This document shows positions 11,500-23,864 of a stretch of DNA of 64,000 nt, in pieces. A program made the position numbers and the translations under genes. The notes beneath the pieces were generated by a model. That model was not told the DNA's origin and did no database searches. It worked only from the letters and a program-made list of their open reading frames with translations. Source of the DNA: Cenococcum geophilum 1.58. Taxonomy: Eukaryota; Ascomycota; Dothideomycetes; Gloniales; Gloniaceae. The stretch's first letter is position 1; the number at the start of each line of letters is the position of its first letter. The stretch is from positions 310,001-374,000 of the forward strand of contig KV748268.1 of assembly GCA_001692895.1 (NCBI GenBank). Direction: 5' to 3'.

Positions 11500-13075
11500 T
11501 AACGCCAGCTATTAAGGATATAGTACTTAAAGTAAGGCTTTTTAATTTACTAGACTAAAATATACCTCCTAATATATTCTTAGTAAATTAGCCGCATAGA
11601 TAAGGTCCTTTAAGCTTAGGATAATTCTACGTAAACTAATATTATAATTTAAATAATTAATAGGTATCTTGATGGAATTAAGGAAAAGCTAAAAAGTATA
11701 ACCAATTAATCCTTTAGTACTGTAATAGCTACTACTATAGGCTCGTTATAGGATATAGCGGAGGTTGAAGCTGGTGATAAAAACTATATTAATAGTAGGT
11801 ATAATAATTCTGCCAAGGATAAAGTGGAGGAGGAGGAGGTTAAAGATAATATGGACGATAACATTCTAAATTTTCTTAAGGAAGCTAAGAAGGAAGAAGC
11901 TATAGACTAAAAAGAAACTATAAAAGAGAAGGGAGATAGATATAGAGGTAATACGTTAGTAAAATAAGGAAAGGAAGCTAAACGTAGAGATAATGCTCTA
12001 GTAAAATAAGAAGCTAGGGGTTTAAATATAAAGAAAGCTACTATAAAAGTCTCCTAGATAAAGGAGAAGAAACTTCTTCTAATTATACTAGATATCTCCG
12101 ATAACTAGAATATTAATAATATTACTGCTGCGAGAGATAAGTTTTTTATAGTAGTTTACGGTCTAACAGTTAAGATAAGGAAAAATAATAAAAATATTAT
12201 TAAGGAGATTATGGAAGAGGAAGCCGTTAATATTATAAATTTTTTCTTTAGTTAAATCATGGGCAGGCCGGTACTTAATTATTTCTCTTTACTTATGCAG
12301 TTATATAATAAGTATAGTAACGATAAACTAGATAAGGGAATTTCTAAAAGAGCTAATAAGGTAGTAAAGAACACTAAGCATGCCACCCTTAAACACTTTT
12401 TCGTAACTATAGGAGCTATTACTAGGGCCAGTAGACCAAATAATAGTATTATTTAGTAAATCTACTACCTCCGCACGCTTAAGGATCTAGCAGAAGCTTA
12501 TATAAAGCTTATTGCCAAGGTATCTACTAAAAAGCTAACTGCGATAGGGAAGGAAAAGAAGAAGAGACTACTAGAGGAACTTAAGACTTAGGGCTATAGT
12601 ACTAATATTAAACAAGGCTGAAAGACTGCCGTTAATAAGTATATCTATAATAAGCTTGGATATACTTAAACTATACTTTCTAACAAAGTATAAAGCGGGA
12701 AGGTTGTTTAAGTATTAGTAGATAAATTTAGCACTAGAATTATTCCAGTAATACTTATAGGCGGGCTTTATAAGTAAGTTAGTACCTAGTAAATAAATAA
12801 GTATAGTACTAATAGCTGCAAGTTTATAAAATTTCAATACTCTGGTTTTGGCTAAGGTTTATTTAATCCTAAACTAAAAGGCACCCGTCTTACGAGAGCT
12901 CTGCTAAATTATTAATAATATTATCTATTAGCTGTTAATTATTAGTCAGCCTTTTAGGGTCCGGGAGATTAAGACCACTAGTAAAATATTTATAAATAGC
13001 CTACTTAAGGATGCTAAGGAATTAGAGGTCGCGGAGATAGAGAATATGAATATAATAGAGGTAGATTTGTAGTAA
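11500..13075 (+). pseudogene. family B relic, copy B2
   Basis: Second tandem B copy. It holds the N-terminal block (TPAIKDIVLKV), an acidic Glu/Lys linker (11,800-12,060), the RDKFFIVVYGL segment near 12,135, and the best preserved open piece at 12,259-12,456, beginning MGRPVLNYFSLLMQLYNKYS, which is the B core. TAG/TAA interrupt the flanks; the core segment itself is simply a stretch spared of stops, not a separate small gene. The tail again ends with an MEVDL-like peptide (IIEVDL) before 13,075. Unknown function. The palindrome at 13,184 follows at about 110 bp. Confidence 0.5.
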
Positions 13076-13183
13076 AGAGCACCTATTTTAAAGAACTACT
13101 AGATAATTATTTAGGTAATAGTTAACTTAATTACTTAGTAGTTCTTAAGCTACGTTTTATAGAGACAGAGAATAAGGTAAATG

Positions 13184-13207
13184 TTTTAGTATGCTAATAT
13201 GCCTAAA
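13184..13207. repeat. palindrome after B2
   Basis: ttttagtatg / atatgcctaaa arms. With the site at 13,492 it forms a doubled border between B2 and B3. Confidence 0.65.
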
Positions 13208-13491
13208 TATCTTATATAATAACACAAAAATACTAGAGATTACCTAGTATAAACAAAGTGCCTTACTATACTAGTAGCTATACTAATCTTTATATCTCGT
13301 TGTAAGCGCGTGTTAGTTGCGCTAATTAAATAGCGTAAATTTATCCCCTTTAGAATTAATATGTATAGCCACTTCTTTACTAAACCGGGCCCTCCGGATT
13401 GGTTTTTAAGCCGCTGCTATTGGTATACCTACCCTTATTACTCTATATATTAGAATTTATAATTTGTAAGAGAATAGTATAATATTTATAA
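13208..13491. other. spacer between doubled palindromes
   Basis: No gene seen; RIP-like sequence with a somewhat richer GC patch near 13,380-13,420. Confidence 0.4.
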
Positions 13492-13515
13492 TTTTAGTGT
13501 GTTAATATGCTAAAA
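13492..13515. repeat. palindrome, leader of B3
   Basis: ttttagtgtgtt / aatatgctaaaa. First conserved B3 codons (near 13,771) lie about 279 bp downstream. Confidence 0.7.
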
Positions 13516-13764
13516 GGAGGTCGGACAGCAGAAGTTAGGTAGGCCTATTATTAATAGCAACCCCGCTAAGTTTTTAACAACACTTACAACAATATTGCCT
13601 ATTTAAATTTTTCTTTACCACCTCTTCCGAACCTATTGCTTCCTTTAACATCCGCTTTAAAGCTAAGCTTATTTTTTTAACCTAGCCTATACTTTTAACG
13701 CTGCCGCTCTTTATAATAGTAGATTTAGTTACTCTGAAAAATAAGTCTATTTAATACAAGGTTC

Positions 13765-15267
13765 CGCTAACGCCAGCTATTAGGGAAGTGGTAGTTAAGG
13801 TAGGGCCTTGCAATGAAATAAATCTAAAACTACTTACTAATACGCGCTTAGATCTTTAGGGGAATATCTAAACTTCTAAAGGGTTTTTATAATAACCTAG
13901 TATAATATACATACTGTATCCGTCTCTTTAAACTATACCTTAATACCCTAAAGGGAAAAAGTAAGGAAATAGAAGATAAACTCTTTAGACTAATAATAGC
14001 TGCTACTAAAAACTCCTTGGGAACCAAAGAGGAACCCTAACGTAATAATAATGAATATATTAATAGTGGGTATAATAGTGTTGGTAAAGATAAAGATGAT
14101 ATAGATAGAGATATTCTAAACTTTCTTAAGTAAAGTAATAAGGGAGGAGCCGTAGAAGAAGATAAAGCTAAAGATAGAGGAGAGGCCGAAGCTAAAGCTA
14201 AAGATAGGGGGGAAGCTGCTACCAAAGAGAAAGTAGAACACTTAAATAGAGCTAAGGATATAACGATAGTCTCTAAGCTAAGAAAGAAGGGACTTTTTTC
14301 TATTAAGTTTAACCTAAGCAAGGCTATTAACATTGTATATATTACGGAAGCGCGAGATAAATTCTTTACTATAGTTCGCCTTTTTAAGTTTGACGCTTTA
14401 ACGAATAATAAAAAGACCGTTATAAGGGTAATTAAAAACAATGCGATTAAAATTACTAACTTTTTCTTTAGTTAGATTATGGGTAAGCCGGCACTTAGTT
14501 ATCTCTCTTTACTTATATAGTTATATAATAAGTATAATAACTATAAACTAGATAAGGGAGTTGCCGAGTGAGCCTAGGAGGCCGCGAGAAGGACAATTAA
14601 TCGTACTCTAAAATACTTCTTTAAAACTATTAGAAAATCTAAGGTATTGTCTAAAGGCTCTAATAGTATTATTTATTAGATCTATATTATTTGTATATAT
14701 ATTAAACTTATAAACGCGTATATTGAGCTTATTAAGGAAGCTATATATACAAGTAAAGCCACTAAAGAGGAGAAAGTAAAGAAGAAGGCTCTGAAAACCG
14801 AGCTTAGATTAAAGGGGTGTCCTACTATAAAAGAAAAAGGCCTGAAATCGGCGATAATCTAGTATATTTATCGCGAATTGGTTATAGAGAGAAATGTACT
14901 AGACTACAGAACCTAATGTAGAAAGTTTATTAAGAGCTTAGTTGACTAGGTTAGCCCTAGGATTATCCTAGTACTACTAAAAGGTAGTATAAATATATAA
15001 GTTAACGCCGTCTTAAAGGTTAATACTATACTAATAGCGGTAAGCCTATATTGATTTAATGCTTAGGTTATAGTCCAAGTCTATCTAATTTTACTTAAAA
15101 TGGCATCTTTTCTAAAACTAATTTGCGAAATTATTAATAAGACTATCTATTAGCTATTAGTAATTGGCTAGCCCCTTAAGGTTAAGGCGATTAAGGCTAC
15201 TAGGAATAATCTCTTAAATAGTCTAAATAAGGTTATTAAGGAGGCAGATAAGATAGAGGTAGATTAA
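13765..15267 (+). pseudogene. family B relic, copy B3
   Basis: Third and best readable B copy, largely followable in one frame. N-terminal TPAIREVVVKVGPCN, LLTNTRLDLQGNIQ, an acidic/Lys/Ala linker rich in KDRGEAE repeats (14,090-14,250), RDKFFTIV (14,350-14,375), ITNFFFSQIMGKPALSYLSL (14,450-14,510), RTLKYFFKTIRKS (14,600-14,640), NSIIYQIYI, GLKSAIIQYIYREL, and the C-terminal LLVIGQPLKVKAIKATRNN and IEVD before 15,267. An opposite-strand open stretch at 14,037-14,441 is only its antisense shadow. Predicted as a soluble protein with no transmembrane run; no known fold recognised. Confidence 0.55.
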
Positions 15268-15900
15268 CCCTAATAGAGTAGGGTGATGTGGTAGCGTGGA
15301 ATGGTCTACTTTTTATTTTCTAAAATTACGTAGTATAGGCCTTATATAGGGCTAAGGAGCTTAAATTCTAGACTCTACCTTACTAATATAATATCTTCAC
15401 TAGGCTAAGATTTCTTTATAATTATAGGGCTGCCTACTAAAAGAGTCTTATAATATTAATTACGTTAATAATAAGCGATAGATAATATAGATATTACTAA
15501 TGTAGATTTAAACCTAGTCTTACCTATAGTAGTTATTAGTGCTAACTAACTAAGGCGGAGTTTCTATATTTGTATTAATATATAGGATACTGTTATATAG
15601 AGCGAGATTTATATAAAATACACTAATAAGGATAGTTAATAGTAACTATAAGTATTTAATATATAGCAGCGAAGCATACTAATATAGAAACTAGGTTTAT
15701 ATTTATACTTAGAAGCTCTAGCTTTAACTGTATAATAAAGAGGGCTTATATAATAAATAAAGCCGTTAATAAATAAACTATCTATCCAGCCAAATCTATT
15801 TCGCGCTGTAGTAAGAATTATAGGAGTGTTGGTATATAGCTAGCCTAGTAGCCTAAAAAAACCTACTAGTAATATTAATAACTAATCCACGGTTATTAAC
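15268..15900. other. spacer without recognised gene
   Basis: RIP-like sequence downstream of B3; nothing supported on either strand. Confidence 0.35.
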
Positions 15901-15929
15901 TCTTTTAGAGTTTTGCTAGAAGTACTAAT

Positions 15930-16340
15930 GGAGTATTTAGCTTATTATCTGCGCTTAGAGGATGAAAGGGATCAGTATCGCCGTATTTATAGCCTAGTTT
16001 TTTATTCTTTTCGAATTTATAAATATTGTAATATAATTAGCTCTTATATAGTATAACTTTATTAAATAAGGCGAGTATCTAGGCTCTTTCCCGCTCCTTC
16101 TCCCTCGCTGCTAGTTCTTTCTCTCTTAACACGTAATACTCCTCTATTAAGGTAATACAGCTACTATAAAAGTAGTTGTAATTGTTGTCTGTACTAAGTG
16201 GATGAAAGATATTTATATTGCAGCATTTACAGTCTAATTCTTTATCTTTAATATATTTATTAATATTGTTATATATATCGCCTAGATATAGCAGGACTTT
16301 ATTAACTAATATATGTAATCTTTCTATAGCTATAGTACTA
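15930..16340 (-). pseudogene. small unidentified relic with charged coiled-coil segment
   Basis: On the minus strand a readable stretch near 16,070-16,150 gives EEYYVLREKELAAREKERER, a highly charged, probably coiled-coil segment. It is flanked by two similar peptides (FHPLSTDNN and FHPLSADNK types), encoded by a direct repeat of about 105 bp at 15,958-16,070 and 16,197-16,300. The family is not recognised. It lies tail to tail with B3. Confidence 0.4.
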
Positions 16341-16519
16341 TTTAGATATTAGCGGTATAAATATATCCTAGGACGTTCTATATGCTTACTAGATAGTAGG
16401 GATTACTAATTAGGAAGCGTTATTTGGAGGCGGCTAGTTGCTAAAAGGTAAATAGTATTAATAGCGTAATAAGTATAATAGTATTAAACTAAAGGAGCAG
16501 TGGCTTTAAGAAGTCTTTA

Positions 16520-16543
16520 TTTTGGTATATTGTTATACTAAAT
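16520..16543. repeat. palindrome (left of doubled border)
   Basis: ttttggtatatt / ttatactaaat; 97 bp from the next copy. Confidence 0.6.
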
Positions 16544-16616
16544 AGGGCTATACTAAAAGTAGATGCCGCGCTAACCAGTTAAGGCGTTGGGTGTGAGAAG
16601 GAAGATAGAATCTGGA

Positions 16617-16640
16617 TTTTAGTATGGTAATATACCGAAA
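16617..16640. repeat. palindrome (right of doubled border)
   Basis: ttttagtatggt / aatataccgaaa. Confidence 0.65.
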
Positions 16641-16834
16641 CCCACTTACTTAATAACGCAGCCCTAATAATACTAATTTACCATCTACATAAAACACGCC
16701 ACTCTATAATTCACCCTACCTCTACTCTAAATTACTACTTAGTTACTTAGTATATACTATAACCAACCTTTTATAGAGTATATCTTACAATCTTTTATAT
16801 GGTATTTACTATTACCACTTCTATAAATATGGCA

Positions 16835-18030
16835 GCCGCGATAATAGAGTAAGTAGTATTAGAGGTAAGTGTACCAAAATAGTAAAGGTTAATATTTAAT
16901 AGCCTAATAACCGGATTTAGATGGAATAATAGATAGCTATTATCTTAAGATATAACCTAAGTGGGAGTATAATCTACTAAGTCGCGTTTTAGGGTTAGTT
17001 CTAATAACCTCTAAATCTCCTAACTAAAGTTTATTAGACCTAGTTATATATAAAGAAGCTCTTAAGAACTGTGGAGATATAATTACTAATAATAAGCCGG
17101 AAACTAAGAAGGTAGATATAGTAGCTGTATTGCGTAAGAAGAAAGCCTTACCAAGTAAAACGCGTAAGAAGAAAATCTTACTAAGTAAAGCGTAACTGCC
17201 GTGTAAGGTCTACGTTAACGAAATCTTATCTAGCGATAATAAGGTTGGGCTGAGCCTAAGTAAAAAGGGAAAGGGAAAGGAGGGTAGGGTTTATACTATA
17301 TAGGGATAGCTAAGGCGGGCTGTGCTATAGACTTGTGGTTGGGTAGATTTATAATAACAGCGAGAACTGTGAGGTTAAAAAATAGGCTTAGCTAAGGAGA
17401 ATGTGCTCTTATAAAGATACTATCTAATAATAGTAATAGAACTGGATTGGAGGCTATTTAGAGCTCTAGATAGAGCACCCTTTTCACTAAATTTAGATCG
17501 ATTGATTTAATTAGTAAAGTGGTGTGGATTAAACCTAATAGAGCTCCTAAAGCTCTATAGCTTATACCTTTTTGGGAGGATTAAGCGTCTAGTAGTTAGT
17601 GCGTAGTAAAGTTAATTAGTAGTGCTCCTTATAGTAAGGCGTTTGAAAATTATAGTCTTAGCCGCCTAATATTTAACTCGCGTCTATTGTCTAGCCCTTA
17701 CCGCTGCTTGCCTATATTAACACCCTCCTTAAAGCTTATCCTTGCCTACTTACCTTACTATTACTACCTCTTCCTTAGTATATTTACTATATCCTAAGTA
17801 TAGTAGCGCTTCTTCCCTCTATATGTATCTTCTACCTCTAATAATATTGTCCTCGCCCTAACGTTAGTTAATCTAAACGCTATTAACACTGTAAAGGATA
17901 TAGAGTTTTGGCTAGATAGTAAGGTGTATATTTAATATAGAGCTATTAAATAGGCCGATTAGTAATAAGAACTCTGTCGATTAAAGATAGCTTTAGAAGC
18001 TCTCTATATATATAAAATCAGTATAGGTAA
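16835..18030 (+). pseudogene. unidentified coding-like relic, plus strand
   Basis: Readable plus-strand pieces include a Lys-rich segment near 17,110-17,190 with a repeated KKK(A/I)LPSK-like unit (cgtaagaagaaa twice), then VYVNEILSSDNKVGLSLSK (about 17,210-17,265) and a longer region to about 18,030 with EFWLDSKVYIQYR-type sequence near 17,900. I recognise no family. Breaks are of the RIP type. It lies inside the palindrome-bounded interval 16,617-19,913. Confidence 0.3.
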
Positions 18031-18559
18031 TAGAAATAGGTAGTAAGTAATATAATAGTAAGAGATAGGGTAGTAAGATATAGGGTACTAGGTATTAAAG
18101 ACAGTTATAAAACGGTAGTAAGGAAATCCGATTTAGGTTAATAGGAGCTTTAATAAAGCTAATACTACATATAAAGTAGGGTACGTCCTTTAGCAGAGTA
18201 ACTAGTTAATCTAAAAGGCGACGATATTACTAGTGATAAGGATTAAGGGCGTTAAATTAATAAGATTTGCACTAAGCTTTTTTAACACTAAAAGGTTGCC
18301 AAGACTTATATATATATACTATTAATAGTATAGTTATATGCTGAAACTCCTAGGGCTTTACTAGCGATTTACTAGATAGAGTAGATTTAAGCCTTAATCC
18401 ACTCCACTTTAATCTATTTCTATTACTGTTTAATAAATAACCTATAAAGCATAACTAGATAGTATATAATATAATAAGCGGGTTAAGACTAAATTATATT
18501 TTTTAATATAATTTGTTTGTAGAACACCGCAATAACACCCTATATTAGTTTAATATTCT

Positions 18560-19650
18560 TCTACTAATTATTCGTCTTATAATATACCACATTATATCCG
18601 GCCATATTATTGTAATGGATAATTCTACCTTTATTGGGCCCTCTGCTAACCTAGTAAGCAGTGTAGTAAGTTTTACTAATATAAAAGACGCACCTAATAG
18701 GTTTATAACATACAGTGTAAATACCCTTTATAGTGTGATACTGAATCTCTATCTTTTTAAACACCTTCTAATATTTTTCCTCTTTCCTTTTAATATCCGT
18801 CCTAAAGAGGACTGCTATAACTAGTGGCATCCGATTTACTACCAATATCATCTTTAAGGTCGCCTCAGTGCATTTCCGCCCACGGCTGTACTTAGGATCG
18901 GTAGTATTAGTAGGGAGGTCTTTTGCATTAAATATATAGCTAAGCATCTATTAAACAGATTCTCTTGAGTTTTTAAGTAACGGGTTTAGAGTTATATGTT
19001 GAACTGAACGCATACCTTCCTTAATCATATATTAGTCGTCACAGCACTTTAATCCGTATATAGTCGTAAAAGAGAGCTATAGAAGCCCTATTAAACACTC
19101 CTTAAATATAAAGAGAATGCATTTATAGGCGCCCGCTTTGTAGCTAGGCACCTTTACTTATAGCAATTTAACAAATATATAACAGCTCTTCTCCTAAGAT
19201 TCTTAGCTAATTAAACCCTAAGGTAAGGTAATAATATAACGCATTAGCAAAGCAAGCGGCTTAATATTAATAACTTCGGTTACTAATAGCTGGTCGATTT
19301 AAACGCGGCTAGTATTTAATATAAGCGAAATAAATATTATAACATCCTCGGTATATAAGTTGTTCTCCTATTTAAGGAATATTATATATCTTCTAAGATT
19401 ATCTTCCTAGCCCTATAACACGGTCCCGTTTATTTTATTCTAGTCCTTCTTTACACTTCTAAGGAGCTGTATATAGTAGTCACCGTATAATATACCTGTT
19501 CTTTTAATTACATCCCAACTAACGCTAAGCTATTACACTATATTCCTAAGCTCGAGTAGCATCTTTATTATTATGCCCGTACGTTAACAGAATAACTAAA
19601 TAGCTTTATTGTCCTTACTAATACGCATAGGGTCAATTTTATGTACATTA
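18560..19650 (-). pseudogene. unidentified coding-like relic, minus strand
   Basis: On the minus strand, from about 19,640 down to 18,600, one frame gives protein-like sequence including KDNKAIQLF, GDYYIQLLRSVKKDQNKI (near 19,440-19,500), LYTEDVIIFISLILNTSRV (19,280-19,350) and, near the end, YSRGRKCTEATLKMIL (18,850-18,900). It may be a fungal gene with a helical domain, but I cannot name the family. A plus-strand open stretch at 18,615-18,824 looks like its antisense shadow. Confidence 0.35.
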
Positions 19651-19912
19651 TATAATCTAGCCCTGGGTAAGTTAGTTAGGGTTTAAAAATATTTAGTTAG
19701 AGGAGAAGTTATTTATAGTAATTTATTATAATTAAGCCAATACGATATTCCTAGCTCTAAATCACCTCTTATATCTATTAATGTCGTTATAAATAGCGGT
19801 AGAGGGTATAGTTCGGTATCTTCCGACTGCTAAAAGCTATAAGTACTTAATGCTTAATAATATCTATTTGGATAAAGGTGTGATGGAATTCTAAGTATTT
19901 ATAGCTGGTTGG

Positions 19913-19935
19913 TTTTAGTATAACAATATACTAAA
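19913..19935. repeat. palindrome
   Basis: ttttagtata / tatactaaac arms, shared border of two intervals. Confidence 0.6.
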
Positions 19936-19980
19936 CTCATATAACGCGCTAATATAGGCTTAGTAATAGAAATTACCTAG

Positions 19981-20090
19981 CTAATATAATCCCCTCCATT
20001 TAATATAATCCTCTCTATCTAATACGATCCTCTCTATCTAACATAACCCTCTTTATTTAACACGACCCTCTCCATCTAATATAGTATTCC
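19981..20090. repeat. tandem repeat, 19-20 bp unit
   Basis: About six units of the type atctaatataatcctctct, each mutated by C/T changes, starting some 45 bp after the palindrome. Confidence 0.8.
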
Positions 20091-20179
20091 CCTTAATACA
20101 ACTACAATCTCTATATAACTACAATCCTACTATAGACACTGCAGTTAAGAGTAATTATCTATAGTGCTCTAGATAGAAA

Positions 20180-21230
20180 ATGTTATCTAAAGATCTAAAT
20201 AAGAAGAAAGCGGCGGCTCTAAATATTAAATATAAACGGGTAGTTGCTCTAATAGTATACTTACAGTTATATTAAGAGGATTAACTAATTAGCGCTAGAT
20301 AAAAGCCGCGATAAAGCGCATATATAAACTATTTAAATCTAGTAAATTGATTTATAAGGCCGCCCTTAAAGGTAAAGAGCTTTCCATTATTACTTACATA
20401 TATATATTTAACTTAGTTATAGTTATTCCCGGCAGTGCGAATAGAATTATTATAACTACTAAAGCACCTAATATGGTCGAAAAGGACAAAGAAGAGCACA
20501 GTTATATTACAGTCTCTAATATTAAATTGAGCCCTAAAGATACTTACTTTAACTACAAGTCTACTAATAAAGACTTAGACTAAAATATCTAAGAAGATAT
20601 CTAAGGAGATATCAAGGAAGATATTAAAGAGAAAATCCGTAGCCTAGCAATTACAACCGCTAGGAAACTAACACTAAGCAAAACAAAAGCTATAACACTA
20701 GTTAAGAAGGATAGTATTAGAAAAAGGCTGTTCATAGACTTAGGAAGGAAGATAGATAATATTTTAGGTGTTATATTAGGGACCCGCCGCGACTTAAGAG
20801 GCGAAAAGAGAAAGTGCTAAGGACATAAGTTAAAGGGTATATAGTAGCTGTAATAGTATTTAGAAGAATACACTTAGAATAATAACTCTATACTACTAGC
20901 TTATATTAAATATACTAGATTATTAGAAAATTTCGGCCAAGATATATTTTATTACACTAACTATTATCGTTTATATCTTCCCTACTCTGCATTTACCTTA
21001 AAAATCGGTTATAATTCTATACTAGTAGTATTAGAAGCTCGCAACCGGGTTATATTCTCCTTTTAGCGCATATATACTAGTTCCTCTATACCTTTCCCAT
21101 CTCTACTATAGCTAATATTAGCTAGTTAAATAACTAGCTTCTATAATAACTATATCTAGCTATTAGGCAAGAGCCTACTATTTAGAAGTCTAATTATATT
21201 TAGCTAGTAAAGCTCGGAATAAATAGATGG
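20180..21230 (+). pseudogene. unidentified coding-like relic C
   Basis: Plus-strand relic starting with MLSKDLNKKKAAALNIKYKR (about 20,180). A frame-preserved piece at 20,347-20,583 is part of it rather than an independent gene. Further on comes an acidic stretch with repeated (E/G)DI(Q/K)-type units (20,580-20,640), KLTLSKTKAITLVKKDSIRK, LEEYTQNNNSILLAYIKY (20,850-20,910) and FTLKIGYNSILVVLEARNRV (20,990-21,050). Family unknown. It resembles A and B in having a charged repeat-rich middle, but I see no direct homology. Confidence 0.35.
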
Positions 21231-21800
21231 TTATCATTATGTCTTTTCATCTCTTCTATTAATATCCTACTTAACTAGTTTTATTTCATATTACATTTAA
21301 ATATATAAGTTAATTTAACTATAAATTTTAAAGGTAGATAACTAGAGCGGTAGAGCCTATATTAGCGTATATAGACTACTCCGCACACTTATATATTATA
21401 TAAAAAAGAAAACCGCTAGCATTTAGGGGGAAAACCCTATAAGCCACCTTAGTAGGATTAAAAAACCCCGTTTTTACCGCCTCTGTACGCAACTTAGCAG
21501 CTATATCCACCTTATATTATCTAACTAGCCTCCTTATTTACGCTTCCCACTAATAATAAGGCGGCTACGTTATACTTCTATTCTTTATCAAAATAACATC
21601 TATTCTTTCTTGCCGAAACGTTTAATATTAGAATAGCAAGATTGTATTAACCACAGCAATATAAGGTGGCGTGCTATATATAAAGTAGGTTTATCTCCCT
21701 ATTATATTTACTATAACCTACTTACCTTATATATTAGCCAGAGTATACTATAAGGGCTGTATTATTATATAATAGTACTTAAACCACTATAAACATCACC
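21231..21800. other. spacer without recognised gene
   Basis: RIP-like sequence; nothing supported. Confidence 0.35.
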
Positions 21801-21889
21801 AATATAAAACAAAAGTTGTCGTACTTAGCTAGTCCTCCGTAACGCGTACTAATTATATTAGTTATTATTTTAGTTATCTTTCCCTATAA

Positions 21890-23300
21890 AATACCTAAGA
21901 AATTAATAGAAACAAACTATGCTAGCAGTACTAACCACTATACCTTAAAAACGGATATTAAGATAAAGAGTAGAGATAAAGCCGGTAGAATATAGTAGAT
22001 AATGCTAATAAGGAAGCCAGAAAGCGCCAATACCATATAAAATATTTAGAGACTAGCTAAGCCTCGCCAGTTAAAGAGCCTATTTAGTACAGTTACGATT
22101 ATTATTCTAAGCTGGAATATCTATAACGTATAGAAAATAAGTAATATATCTACTCTTATACCGGAACGGATAGTAATCTACTAACTAGTTAGTGTTATAT
22201 AATAACGCTTATAAGTCCGGCAAGATAAAAGGTAAGGGAGCAGTTATATAATAAGAGTCTTAGTTAGAAAAGTTAAGGCTAACAATAAAAGTATATATAA
22301 GGGGTTATAGCTAGGGTTATAGCTAGGGTAGTAAGGAGTAGCTCTTATCGCGTAGCTTTACCATTAGTAAGTTTATTTTAATTTTTATATAATTTTCTAC
22401 CTAAGTAAAGTTTTCTCTAGGTATTTCTAATATACTTAATATATCTAATAGTATAACTTCTACTAATATTAATATTCTTTTATTACTTGTTTTGCTAAAA
22501 AAAGCAGCTACTCCTAATTAGGCAGGCAATGTATTTTTAATACCCCGCTTATTACGCGCCTTTTTATAAAGATAGATTTTATCTACACTACACCTATTAT
22601 AAAGCCGTATCTAATTCTCTTCGCAATAAGCGGTAACTATTAATTATATCTCTCCCCCTTAATAGTACGCTAGTAGGCTAGGCCGAGCGGTAATAAAGTA
22701 GCCTAAAAGCGACAGTAAAAAAAAGGTTTATTTCCTTGTAGTTTAGGGACTCCTAGGTAATACTAACTCCACTTAGGGCTCTAACGCAGCGCGTAAAAGT
22801 CTTAAAAATATTATATAAGAAGTTATTTATAAGGACCTAGATAGAGAACCTTATATACTTTATTCTACTACACTCCTAGGTACGTTAATATCTAGAAATT
22901 TTAGGTATTAATAATTAACATAGCTACGACAGTTATTTCCACCTAGTTAGAACCCGTCTCTTTGCGTACTGCTACAGTACCACCTAAAAAGGCTCTTAAG
23001 CGACGGCGGATTAATCCTTCCAGTTATCTTATAGACTGTATTAACCGGATACTTTAGGAAACACATTACCTAGAAGGACTAAAAAAGCCACTTAATAAAC
23101 TAGTGTTATTACTATTAACTTAGCGCCAACTATAAAGAGAATAAAGCCTGTCTATAGAGGAGCAACCTCCTATAAAACGTATTATACGCATAAATAAGTA
23201 GGCTAAAGCCTAAAAACCAAAGCCTTAAAACCTTAGGCCCCGCACCTCTTCTTCTACTTCCGTTTTACTATTTTAGAGTATATAAGAAGGCTTACCCAAC
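21890..23300 (+). pseudogene. unidentified coding-like relic D
   Basis: Several plus-strand stretches look protein-like: KIKSRDKAGRIQQIMLIRKP near 21,960-22,020, and a Ser/Arg/Lys-rich later part (22,550-23,260) with basic Pro-rich sequence. Frames change at least once between pieces. No family recognised; it might be two relics rather than one. Confidence 0.25.
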
Positions 23301-23653
23301 ACCCCGCACACTATAGTATTTAGTAGTTAGTATCCTACATCTTTTAAAAGGGCGCGAGTAGGAAAAAGCAACGAGTAGAAAGGTGATAAGGTTAGGTTAA
23401 ATAAGATATTTATAACATCGCAACCGCATTACGATAATATTACAGAATATAGCAAGAGGATTCTAGATAGTATGCAACAATTAGCGGATATAGTAGCTCG
23501 CGTTAATATAATAGCTAGGGGAGTTAGGTTTTAGTAAGGCTATATTATATCTAGTATTAAATAAGCGTTCTAAATCCTAAGCGGTAGGCGGTATTTAATA
23601 TATAGGGGTAGGTATATATAGAATATAGAGAAATATATTATAAAACTATTGTC

Positions 23654-23677
23654 TTTTAGTATATAAATATGCTAAAA
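23654..23677. repeat. palindrome (left of doubled border)
   Basis: ttttagtata / atatgctaaaa arms; 49 bp before the next copy. Confidence 0.7.
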
Positions 23678-23702
23678 TAATATCCTCTTACTATATATAA
23701 TA

Positions 23703-23726
23703 TTTAAGTATATTAACATGCCAAAA
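23703..23726. repeat. palindrome, leader of B4
   Basis: tttaagtatatt / aacatgccaaaa, followed by attaac as at the 33 kb copies. Confidence 0.65.
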
Positions 23727-23864
23727 TTAACATACTAGTACTAATGCTATAATTACATTTTACGTGGCTTAGAGGATTGGCGCGGTAATTATATAATTGT
23801 TTTATTCTAACTAGAATAAGGTAGGTGCACAAACCTTCTGTTAATAAAGTTAAAACAATCTAAT

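Noticed and set aside
14037-14441. Minus-strand open stretch, Leu/Ser-rich
   Set aside because: Antisense of the Lys/Glu/Ala linker of B3.
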